Positions 1-5,660 of a stretch of DNA of 5,663 bases are shown here, one piece after another (within the stretch, counting starts at the first letter, position 1; each line of letters opens with the position of its first letter). This DNA comes from Roseiarcus sp. Lineage in GTDB: Bacteria; Pseudomonadota; Alphaproteobacteria; Rhizobiales; Beijerinckiaceae. The stretch is from assembly GCA_030153205.1 (NCBI GenBank), contig JASLHV010000241.1, positions 1 through 5,663 of the forward strand, written 5' to 3'. Both the position numbers and the translations under genes were made by a program. The notes beneath the pieces are model-generated. The model searched no databases, was not told the origin of the DNA, and saw nothing but the letters and a program-made list of their open reading frames with translations.

Positions 1-1
1 T

Positions 2-1093
2 TTTCGCGAAGGCGTGAAGGCCGGGATCGATCCTTACCAAATCCGCGTCGCCTGCGAGACTTTGGCGACCACCAATCGCGTCGTCATCGCCGGCGAGACA
101 CGCGGGCCCGATCTTTCTCTAGCCGTTATTGAACAGGTGGCGCGCGAAGCGATCAAGGACATCGGCTACGAGCAGGACGGATTTCATTGGCGCAACGCCA
201 GGGTCGAAATTCTGCTGCATGCTCAATCGGCCGACATCGCGCAAGGCGTCGACTCCGCCGGCAACAAGGACGAAGGCGCAGGCGATCAGGGCATCATGTT
301 CGGCCACGCCTGCCGCGAGACGCCGGAGCTCATGCCGGCGCCGTTGTACTATGCTCACAAGATACTCCACATGCTGTCTGAAGCGCGCCGCTCCGGTAAG
401 GAGAAGAGTCTTGGCCCCGACGCCAAGAGCCAGGTGACTTTGCGCTACGAGAACGGCGTGCCGGTCGAGGCGACGCAGATCGTCGTCTCGCACCAGCATG
501 TCGATGAGTCTCTCTCTTCGGACGATATTCAGCGCATTATTCGTCCCTATGTTGAAAAGGCGCTGCCGGCCGGCTGGATCACGTCGAAGACGGTTTGGCA
601 CGTCAATCCGACGGGCAAGTTCTTCATCGGCGGCCCCGATGGCGATTGCGGCCTCACCGGACGCAAGATCATCGTCGACACTTACGGCGGCGCGGCCCCT
701 CACGGCGGCGGCGCTTTCTCGGGCAAGGACCCGACAAAGGTCGACCGCTCCGCCGCCTATGCGGCGCGTTATCTCGCAAAGAATGTGGTCGCCGCCGATC
801 TTGCCGATCGTTGCACCATCCAACTGTCCTACGCCATCGGCGTCGCCAAGCCGCTTTCGATTTACGCCGATCTTCACGGCACTGGCCGCGTCGAGGAAGG
901 CAAACTTGAAGGCGCGCTGATGAACGCGATGAATCTTTCACAACGCGGCATTCGCGAACATCTCGGCTTGAACCGGCCGATTTTCGCTCGTACCTCGGCC
1001 TACGGACATTTCGGCCGTAAGCCAGAGGCGGACGGCGGCTTCTCATGGGAGAAAGTCGACCTTGCCGACGATTTGAGGCGTTTGGTTTCCTGA
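2..1093 (+). CDS. metK: S-adenosylmethionine synthetase, 5'-truncated by the window edge
   Basis: This enzyme makes S-adenosylmethionine from methionine and ATP, releasing phosphate and pyrophosphate. It is cytosolic and supplies nearly all cellular methylation. The reading frame is open from base 2 (F-R-E-G-V-K-A-G-I-D-P-Y) to the TGA at 1091-1093, so the real start lies upstream. A GTG at 14 is the first possible start in the window, but it falls inside conserved family sequence and is not the true start. Roughly 33-40 residues are missing, including the GHPDK motif with the ATP-binding His and metal-binding Asp. Visible family motifs are GAGDQGIMFG (from base 275), GDCGLTGRK (from about 641), the glycine-rich phosphate-binding stretch GGGAFSGKDPTKVDRS (from about 704) and YGHFGR near the C-terminus (from about 1001). 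All match MetK closely, with the GGAAPHGGG variant usual in alphaproteobacteria. No frameshift is visible. trmB follows directly, overlapping or coupled to the stop. Identification is essentially certain. Confidence 0.97.
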   Translation, partial: FREGVKAGIDPYQIRVACETLATTNRVVIAGETRGPDLSLAVIEQVAREAIKDIGYEQDGFHWRNARVEILLHAQSADIAQGVDSAGNKDEGAGDQGIMFGHACRETPELMPAPLYYAHKILHMLSEARRSGKEKSLGPDAKSQVTLRYENGVPVEATQIVVSHQHVDESLSSDDIQRIIRPYVEKALPAGWITSKTVWHVNPTGKFFIGGPDGDCGLTGRKIIVDTYGGAAPHGGGAFSGKDPTKVDRSAAYAARYLAKNVVAADLADRCTIQLSYAIGVAKPLSIYADLHGTGRVEEGKLEGALMNAMNLSQRGIREHLGLNRPIFARTSAYGHFGRKPEADGGFSWEKVDLADDLRRLVS

Positions 1094-1821
1094 TCGAACC
1101 TGAATCCGAAAGTAAAAATGGAACGCAGACTCCCGGCGGATCAACTGCCGGGCGTCGCCGGGCGCTCTACGGCCGCGCGCATGGCAAGGCGCTCCGCAGC
1201 CATCAAGCGGCGCTGATCAAGAATGTTTTGCCGCAACTCGAAATCGAAGCGGCGCCGCGCCTGGACTGCGCCTCTCTCTTTCCGTTCCGTCCGCAGGAAA
1301 TTTGGCTCGAAATCGGTTTCGGCGGCGGCGAGCATCTGATCGCGCAGGCGGCGGCGCGCCGCGATGTCGGCTTTCTCGGCGCCGAGCCCTTCGTCAACGG
1401 CGTCGCCAAAGCGCTCGCGGCGATCACGCGAGAAAAGCTCGACAACGTACGATTGCGCGCCGGGGATGCGGGGGCGTTGCTCGAGGCTTTGCCGGATGGC
1501 GCGCTCTCCCGTCTCTTTATTCTATACCCCGATCCTTGGCCGAAGCGCCGGCACAACAAGCGACGCTTTATCTCCGACGCGAGGATCGAAGATTTCGCGC
1601 GGGTTTTGCACAAGGGCGGCGAAGCGCGATTCGCGACCGATGTCGACGACTACGCCGGCTGGACCTTGCGCCGGTTTCTCGATAGCGCCCATTTCATTTG
1701 GCCCGCGCGAAAGGCGGATGACTGGCGTAAACCATGGCCTGATTGGCGTGAGACGCGCTACGAGGCGAAGGCCAAACGGGAAGGCCGCAAGCCCGTCTAC
1801 CTGACTTTCGTGCGGGCATGA
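1045..1821 (+). CDS. trmB: tRNA (guanine-N7-)-methyltransferase TrmB
   Basis: TrmB methylates N7 of guanine 46 in the variable loop of tRNAs, using SAM. Counting from the ATG at 1045 (258 residues), the SAM-binding loop EIGFGGGEH is at 89-97, the acidic strand end GAEPF at 112-116, the TrmB signature PDPWPKRRHNKRR at 162-174, and the C-terminal substrate motif TRYEAKAKREG at 237-247. All expected parts are present. The start is doubtful. The ATG at 1045 overlaps metK by 49 nt, has no well-placed Shine-Dalgarno sequence, and gives about 36 residues before the conserved RRRALYGR block, longer than usual. The only other near-standard start is CTG at 1090, which overlaps the metK TGA (CTGA) and has GAGG 11 nt upstream. 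No in-frame ATG, GTG or TTG lies between 1048 and the conserved block. Co-transcription and translational coupling with metK are inferred from the overlap. The family call is very secure; the exact start is not. Confidence 0.94.
   Translation: MGESRPCRRFEAFGFLIEPESESKNGTQTPGGSTAGRRRALYGRAHGKALRSHQAALIKNVLPQLEIEAAPRLDCASLFPFRPQEIWLEIGFGGGEHLIAQAAARRDVGFLGAEPFVNGVAKALAAITREKLDNVRLRAGDAGALLEALPDGALSRLFILYPDPWPKRRHNKRRFISDARIEDFARVLHKGGEARFATDVDDYAGWTLRRFLDSAHFIWPARKADDWRKPWPDWRETRYEAKAKREGRKPVYLTFVRA
1132..1152 (+). repeat. perfect GC-rich inverted repeat at the metK-trmB junction
   Basis: CCCGGC (1132-1137) and GCCGGG (1147-1152) form a perfect 6-bp stem with a 9-nt loop. It starts 38 nt after the metK stop and lies inside the trmB frame, before the conserved part of the protein. 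No T-run follows, so it does not look like an intrinsic terminator. It could fold in the mRNA and influence trmB translation or mRNA processing. This is inference; GC-rich coding DNA can produce such dyads by chance. Confidence 0.4.
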
Positions 1822-1942
1822 CCGCCGCACGTCTGAGAGCGGCGATTCGAGCCGTGGTCTTCAAACGGCCACAGCGAGGTCTTGTCGGCGAGACTTCGCG
1901 GGCGAATTCTTGCCACAGCCGCCGGCTATCGAAGCCCCGCCT

Positions 1943-1963
1943 GTGGGCAGAGCCCGTCTTTCT
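1943..1963 (+). terminator. weak candidate terminator of metK-trmB
   Basis: GGGC (1945-1948), loop AGA, GCCC (1952-1955), extendable by two G-U pairs, is followed by the pyrimidine stretch TCTTTCT (1957-1963). The stem is short and the T-tract is interrupted, so this is only a possible intrinsic terminator. It lies about 120 nt after the trmB stop. Confidence 0.22.
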
Positions 1964-1965
1964 GC

Positions 1966-1994
1966 TTGCGGTCCAGCGCCGTTACGAAGATAAG
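1966..1994 (+). promoter_or_regulatory. candidate sigma-70-type promoter for opgG
   Basis: TTGCGG (1966-1971) and GATAAG (1989-1994) are separated by exactly 17 nt and match the TTGACA/TATAAT consensus at 3 and 4 positions. Use of this promoter would give a leader of about 100 nt before the opgG ATG, containing the two dyads at 2008-2023 and 2040-2054. The match is modest and may be chance. Confidence 0.25.
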
Positions 1995-2092
1995 GCGCGC
2001 GTCCATTGGGTGGGGCCTTACCCTCTTCCACTGTTCCAAAGCGGGTTTTCCGCTCTCATTTACGCGCGAGACTTTCCTCTCGACGCGACGCC

Positions 2093-2098
2093 GAAGGA
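2093..2098 (+). promoter_or_regulatory. ribosome binding site of opgG
   Basis: GAAGGA lies 5 nt before the ATG at 2104, a good Shine-Dalgarno match. It decides the start: the frame stays open back to a TTG at 1882, but that longer version would bury the export signal inside the protein. Confidence 0.7.
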
Positions 2099-2103
2099 TC
2101 GCG

Positions 2104-3702
2104 ATGTCTAATTCGATTGATCGCCGCTCCATTCTCAAAGGGGCCGCCGCATCGGCGGTCGGTCTTGCATCGAGCGTTGAGGCTTTGGCCGCCGACGACG
2201 GCTTGCGCTTCGCCGATCCCGTCGCGTTTTCTTACGATCTGCTCAAGGCGCGGGCCAAGGAAATGGCGCGCGGCGCCTATGTCGGGCCAAGCCATCCGGC
2301 TCCCGATGTCCTCAAACAGATCAACTACGAAGAATGGGGCAAGATTCGCTTCCGAACCGATCACGCGCTTTTCGCCGACGGACCGGGCCAGTTCCCGATC
2401 TCTTTCTTCCACCTCGGCTTGTTCTTTCAAAAAGCCGTCGAGATTCATGTCATCGAGGGCGGTCAGTCGCGGCGGGTCATCTACGACCAAGATTATTTCG
2501 ACATGCCGGACGATTCGATCGCCCGTCAACTGCCGAAAGGCGCCGGCTTCGCCGGCTTTCGCGTGCAGGAGGCGCGCGACGGCGCGCTCGATTGGCATAA
2601 GAACGATTGGGTGGCCTTTCTCGGCGCTGCTTATTTTCGTTCGATCGGCGAACTCCGTCAGTACGGCCTATCGTCGCGCGGCATCGCGCTCGATGTTGCC
2701 GTCGCCGACCGGCCGGAGGAATTTCCCGACTTCACGCATTTCTTCGTCGATTCCAATGAAACCGCCGATTCGATCGTGATCTATGCCCTCATGGAGGGAC
2801 CTTCGATCGTCGGCGCCTATCGCTTCGAGATGAAACGCGGCAAAGGCGTGATCATGGATATCGAAGCCTCGCTCAACATGCGAGCCGCCGTGTCGCGCTT
2901 CGGCATCACGCCTCTGACGTCGATGTACTGGTATTCCGAGACCAAGAAGGACACGTCGATCGATTGGCGTCCGGAGGTGCACGATTCCGACGGGCTCGCC
3001 ATGTGGACCGGGACAGGCGAGAGACTTTGGCGCCCGCTCAACAATCCGCCGCGCATCATGGTCTCGGCGTTCCTCGACAATAATCCGAAAGGCTTTGGGC
3101 TTTTGCAGCGCGATCGCGTGTTCGACCACTATCTCGACGGCGTGAATTATGATCGCCGGCCGAGTCTTTGGGTCGAGCCTCTGCCAGCGCCGAACGGCGA
3201 GACCTGGGGCAAAGGATCGATTCAGCTTTGCGAGATCCCGACCGACGACGAGATTCACGACAATATCGTCGCCATGTGGGTGCCGGAAAAGGCGATCCAG
3301 GCCGGCGACGAAATCCCTTTGCGCTATCGCCTGCATTGGCTTGCCGATGAACCGTACCCTACAAAGCTCGGTCGTTGCGTCGCGACGCGCTTGAGCCGCG
3401 GTGGCCAGCCTGGCCAGCCGCGCCCGAAGGGCGTGCGCAAATTCATGGTCGAATTTCTCGGCGGCCCTCTCGCCAATCTGCCCTATGGCGTGACGCCGGA
3501 AGCGGTGGTGAACGCCTCACGCGGGGTTTTCGGGCCTTACAAGATGACCGAAGCCGTGCCCGACGGCGTGCCCGGTCATTGGCGCACGCAATTCGATCTC
3601 GCCGGTGTCGAAGGACCAGATCCGGTCGAGCTTCGCTGCTACTTGCGCAACGGTACTGAGCAGCTCACCGAGACCTGGATGTTCCAGTACCATCCGTTCT
3701 GA
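2104..3702 (+). CDS. opgG: periplasmic glucan biosynthesis protein, MdoG family (OpgG/OpgD), Tat-type signal
   Basis: MdoG-family proteins act in the periplasm on osmoregulated periplasmic glucans, beta-1,2-linked glucose chains made by the membrane glucosyltransferase OpgH. E. coli OpgG and OpgD have been described as beta-1,2-glucan-acting enzymes (CAZy GH186, from memory). The product has 532 residues, close to E. coli OpgG and OpgD. The N-terminus, DRRSILKG (6-13) then a mild hydrophobic stretch ending ALAA near 27-30, is a twin-arginine signal, as in OpgD; OpgG of E. coli uses Sec. Family motifs in order: FLGAAYFRS (172-180), YGLSSRGIALD (187-197), EEFPDFTHF (205-213), PLTSMYWYSE (270-279), VHDSDGLAMWTGTGER (292-307), PLNNP (311-315), FGLLQRDR (331-338), RRPSLWVEP (351-359), DNIVAMWVPEK (386-396) and a C-terminal TETWMFQYHPF. 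The start is fixed by the Shine-Dalgarno GAAGGA. No opgH lies in the window, so it is not the classical opgGH pair here. The symbol is by family; opgD is equally possible. Confidence 0.92.
   Translation: MSNSIDRRSILKGAAASAVGLASSVEALAADDGLRFADPVAFSYDLLKARAKEMARGAYVGPSHPAPDVLKQINYEEWGKIRFRTDHALFADGPGQFPISFFHLGLFFQKAVEIHVIEGGQSRRVIYDQDYFDMPDDSIARQLPKGAGFAGFRVQEARDGALDWHKNDWVAFLGAAYFRSIGELRQYGLSSRGIALDVAVADRPEEFPDFTHFFVDSNETADSIVIYALMEGPSIVGAYRFEMKRGKGVIMDIEASLNMRAAVSRFGITPLTSMYWYSETKKDTSIDWRPEVHDSDGLAMWTGTGERLWRPLNNPPRIMVSAFLDNNPKGFGLLQRDRVFDHYLDGVNYDRRPSLWVEPLPAPNGETWGKGSIQLCEIPTDDEIHDNIVAMWVPEKAIQAGDEIPLRYRLHWLADEPYPTKLGRCVATRLSRGGQPGQPRPKGVRKFMVEFLGGPLANLPYGVTPEAVVNASRGVFGPYKMTEAVPDGVPGHWRTQFDLAGVEGPDPVELRCYLRNGTEQLTETWMFQYHPF
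3402..3419 (+). repeat. 9-nt tandem duplication inside opgG
   Basis: TGGCCAGCC occurs twice head to tail (3402-3410 and 3411-3419). The period is in frame and makes the protein read G-Q-P-G-Q-P at about residues 434-439. The site lies in a glycine/proline-rich segment that looks like a loop between conserved blocks, so the duplication is probably tolerated. A slippage origin is inferred. Confidence 0.6.
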
Positions 3703-3750
3703 ACGGCTTGAGCCTTTCTGCCCCGCTGCGCGAGGAAGGAAATTGCCGTC
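3694..3750. other. convergent gene junction with short dyads, no clear terminator
   Basis: The ends of opgG (+) and the beta-propeller gene (-) are 48 nt apart. CCGTTCTGAACGG (3694-3706) is an inverted repeat spanning the opgG TGA stop; as RNA it gives a 5-bp stem with a CTG loop. A second small dyad, GGCTTGAGCC (3705-3714), is followed by TTTCT. Neither has a proper T-run, so termination here may be Rho-dependent or rely on collision of the two transcripts. Low-confidence regulatory reading. Confidence 0.35.
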
Positions 3751-5049
3751 CTACCGCATGTTCCCCGTATGCCCGAGCGAGTACCGTCCCGGTTGAGGCC
3801 ATACCGTCAAGCCATGCGGCATGCCGCCAACGGGGATCGTCTTGACCTCGCCGTTCGACGTATCGATGGCGTAGACCGCGCTATCGTACCGCGCCGACAG
3901 CCAGAGCGTCTTTCCATCGGCGCTGACATTGCCCATGTCCGGGCTGCCGCCGTTGGGGATCGGCCAGTTGGCGACGACTTCGCGCGTTTTAAAGTCGACC
4001 ACTGAAATGCTGCCTGCGCCGCGCCTGACGCCGGCGAGATTATGCGTGCCGCGATTCGTGACATAAAATTTCGTACCGTCACGGCTCGGATAAAGGCCGT
4101 GCGTGCCGACGCCCGTCGGGATGAACCCGATTTCCTTCATCTGGCGGCCGTCAATAACGACGACGCCGTCGCCGATCATATCCGCGACAAAAAAGGCCGA
4201 ACCGTCGGGCGCGACCCTGATGTCCTGCGGCATATGGCCTTGCGCGAGTTGCAGCGTCCCGACAAGCTCGTGACGATCGATATCGATCTTGACCAGTGCA
4301 TTGTTGAACTCGCAGGTGAAGATCGCATAGGCGCCATCGGGCGAGAAATCGGCGTGATTGATTCCGGCGCATTGCGGCGCATTGATATAGCCCTGCAGCG
4401 CCATCGTATGAGGATCGCGGAACTCGAGCCGTCGCAACGCCTCGGCGACGACGATGGCCGATCGTCCGTCCGGGGTGAAATACATGTTGTAGGCGTCGTC
4501 GACGGGCACGGGCGCGCCAGGCTTTCCCGTCTTCGGATCGATCGGCACCAGCGAACCGTGGGAGCGCGGCGCGGATTCATCGCCGGTGACCCAGAGCGTC
4601 TGCAAGTCCCATGATGGCACGATATGCTGGGGGCTCTGACCGGCGGCGAAATGGTCGATCACGGTAAAAGTCGTCGGATCGATCACGTCGACCTTGCCGG
4701 TGATGAGATTCGGCGCATAGACACGCGATAGAGCGCCTGCCACAGCCGGGCTGAAATTCCCGACCCGTGTTTCGGAATAGACGTTGGACGGATCGACCAA
4801 AACCGGCGGCGAACCCTCTTTTGGCGGCAGGGTGAAGGCGCCGGGCGGGCCAAGTTCGAGGGAGGCGAGCTGGATGAAGTCTTCGCCGGTGCGGTTCTTT
4901 TCAACGAAGCTGCGGCAGAGCGACGCGCACTGGTCGGCGGTCACGCAATAGGTCGAGATCGGCAGCGACTGGGCGTCGTTGAGGAGACAGTCCGAGCCCA
5001 AAGCGGCGAAAAGGCCCAGCCCCAGCAGCCGAAGAAGAGAAGGCGACAT
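3751..5049 (-). CDS. exported YVTN/YncE-type seven-bladed beta-propeller protein
   Basis: The function is unknown. The product has 432 residues from the ATG at 5049; the codon before it is TTG (5052), a less likely start. The N-terminus (RLLGLGLFAALG, about 7-18) is a short hydrophobic export signal. No good lipobox precedes Cys21, because Asp stands at -1. A region with Cys35, Cys41 and Cys45 follows, then from about residue 90 to the end roughly seven beta-propeller repeats of the YVTN/cytochrome-cd1-like superfamily. Repeated marks are the S/T-PDG turns (FTPDG 191-195, FSPDG 235-239, VAPDG 279-283, VSADG 375-379), V-x-D-I/V-D-type strand ends, and FYVTNRG (328-334). His and Asp residues recur at blade starts (PQHI, NHADF, PQDI, THGL, SPDM, PHGL), suggesting a ligand or metal site in the central channel; that is inference. 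The C-terminus closes with the sequence SLGHTGNMR. It lies 167 nt downstream of a MarR-type gene on the same strand and may be under its control. Confidence 0.85.
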   Translation of the reverse strand: MSPSLLRLLGLGLFAALGSDCLLNDAQSLPISTYCVTADQCASLCRSFVEKNRTGEDFIQLASLELGPPGAFTLPPKEGSPPVLVDPSNVYSETRVGNFSPAVAGALSRVYAPNLITGKVDVIDPTTFTVIDHFAAGQSPQHIVPSWDLQTLWVTGDESAPRSHGSLVPIDPKTGKPGAPVPVDDAYNMYFTPDGRSAIVVAEALRRLEFRDPHTMALQGYINAPQCAGINHADFSPDGAYAIFTCEFNNALVKIDIDRHELVGTLQLAQGHMPQDIRVAPDGSAFFVADMIGDGVVVIDGRQMKEIGFIPTGVGTHGLYPSRDGTKFYVTNRGTHNLAGVRRGAGSISVVDFKTREVVANWPIPNGGSPDMGNVSADGKTLWLSARYDSAVYAIDTSNGEVKTIPVGGMPHGLTVWPQPGRYSLGHTGNMR

Positions 5050-5122
5050 CAACTCTATACCGACGACTCAAACTCTGCCGCGGCCCCAGCCCGGCGTTGA
5101 ATCTCATCCTAAAGATGCAGGA

Positions 5123-5137
5123 AATAGAATGACTATT
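5123..5137. promoter_or_regulatory. candidate operator: AT-rich inverted repeat AATAG-N5-CTATT
   Basis: AATAG (5123-5127) and CTATT (5133-5137) are perfect inverted copies around a 5-nt centre, in the only AT-rich patch of the gap and overlapping the TTTAAT -10-like box. MarR proteins are dimers that bind short inverted repeats over promoters, and a marR-type gene is the next gene upstream. Assignment as its operator is inference. Confidence 0.3.
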
Positions 5138-5158
5138 AAATGAACGACCCCGCGCGAG

Positions 5159-5190
5159 CCGCGCCTTGCAGCACGGGCAGGGTTGCGCGG
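5159..5190 (-). terminator. GC-rich dyad downstream of the marR-type gene
   Basis: CCGCGC (5159-5164) and GCGCGG (5185-5190) form a 6-bp inverted repeat with a 20-nt loop. A competing hairpin GCGCG/CGCGC sits at 5152-5164. It begins about 27 nt beyond the stop of the marR-type gene. No T-run follows, so it is at best a partial terminator or attenuator between the two minus-strand genes. Confidence 0.22.
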
Positions 5191-5216
5191 AGGGCGGATC
5201 CCGATGAAAAGTCGCT

Positions 5217-5660
5217 CTAAGCGGTCGATTTTTCCAGGTTCGCGATCACGCGCCGCAACAGCCGTAATAGTTGATCTCTTTCTTCGCCGCTGAGTCCGGC
5301 AAGCGCTTCTGCATTGCCGCCGTGGACCGCGTCCAGCACGGCCGGCGCCTTTTTAACGGCGCCCGGCGTCAAGCTAACCAAAGCGCTGCGCCCATCGCGG
5401 GGATCGGCTTTTCGTTCGATCAGACCGTCCCGCTCCATGCGAGCAAGCGTCGCCGCCATGGTTGGCTGTTCGATCGCCGCCGCTTCGGCCAAGGCCTTCT
5501 GCGTCAAAGCGGCATTGGCGCTGAGGGCGAAAAAGACGGGCAATTGGCCTGACGAGAGGCCGAGCGGCCTGAGCTTGCGGTCAATGACCCGGGCGAAGTG
5601 GCGCGCCGCCCAATTCGTCAAATAACCCGCTGAACGGTCGCGCTCGAATTTAATTTGCAT
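5217..5660 (-). CDS. MarR-family transcriptional regulator
   Basis: This is a DNA-binding regulator of 147 residues, the usual MarR length. These proteins bind as dimers to short inverted repeats and usually release DNA on binding a small phenolic or oxidising ligand. Visible parts: an N-terminal dimerisation helix (YLTNWAARHFARVIDRKL, 13-30); the segment LSSGQLPVFFALS (35-47), in the place of the usual L-x-x-x-Q-x-x-x-L; the winged helix-turn-helix LTQKALAEAAAIEQPTMAA (52-70) with recognition helix around 64-78; the wing with the family signature DPRDGRS (86-92); and C-terminal helices (about 106-145). The ATG at 5660-5658 gives a normal N-terminus, but only three bases lie upstream and the frame is still open there, so a slightly longer protein cannot be excluded. 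No ligand-sensing cysteine is present; the protein contains no Cys. The target is unknown; the downstream beta-propeller gene is the only candidate in view. Confidence 0.92.
   Translation of the reverse strand: MQIKFERDRSAGYLTNWAARHFARVIDRKLRPLGLSSGQLPVFFALSANAALTQKALAEAAAIEQPTMAATLARMERDGLIERKADPRDGRSALVSLTPGAVKKAPAVLDAVHGGNAEALAGLSGEERDQLLRLLRRVIANLEKSTA

Larger units (their letters stand above)
1822..2103 (+). other. 282-nt spacer between trmB and opgG
   Basis: I see no convincing gene here. An open frame from the ATG at 1818 (ATGA overlap with the trmB stop) runs to the TAA at 2109-2111, 97 codons, but its product has no recognisable domain and its composition looks like non-coding sequence. 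Several short dyads are present: GTGGTC/GGCCAC (1854-1872, one G-U pair), AGCC/GGCT (1917-1927), GGGC/GCCC (1945-1955), GGGTGG/TTACCC (2008-2023, two G-U pairs) and AGCGG/CCGCT (2040-2054). The region must hold the promoter of opgG if that gene is not simply read through from metK-trmB. Many Rhizobiales have rimP-nusA after trmB; here they are absent. Confidence 0.5.
5050..5216 (-). other. 167-nt gap between the marR-type gene and the beta-propeller gene
   Basis: No gene is seen. Read on the minus strand, the half nearer the marR-type gene is GC-rich with dyads, then comes an AT-rich patch (about 5119-5142), then about 70 nt of GC-rich leader to the ATG at 5049. The Shine-Dalgarno region of the beta-propeller gene is weak (TATAGAG just upstream of TTGATG). 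A TTTAAT box on the minus strand (5140-5135) matches TATAAT at five of six positions, but there is no convincing -35 at the usual spacing. Confidence 0.45.

Noticed and set aside
14..16. GTG at 14 as the real start of metK
   Set aside because: It lies in conserved MetK sequence; the frame is open to the window edge and the GHPDK motif must lie upstream.
119..877. 252-codon open frame antisense to metK
   Set aside because: It mirrors the strongly conserved metK frame in GC-rich DNA; the translation is Arg/Ala/Asp-rich with no domain.
1882..2103. Upstream extension of opgG to a TTG start (606 residues)
   Set aside because: It would place the twin-arginine signal 74 residues inside the protein; the ATG at 2104 has a well-spaced GAAGGA and gives the normal family length.
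2668..3336. 222-codon minus-strand open frame within opgG
   Set aside because: Shadow of the conserved MdoG motifs on the other strand; His/Arg/Asp-rich with no domain.
4042..4614. 190-codon plus-strand open frame inside the beta-propeller gene
   Set aside because: It is antisense to clear propeller repeats; its translation is a composition artefact without recognisable motifs.
4975..4995. Lipoprotein signal around Cys21 of the beta-propeller protein
   Set aside because: The sequence before the Cys is Leu-Gly-Ser-Asp; Asp at -1 does not fit a lipobox, so an ordinary exported protein is more likely.
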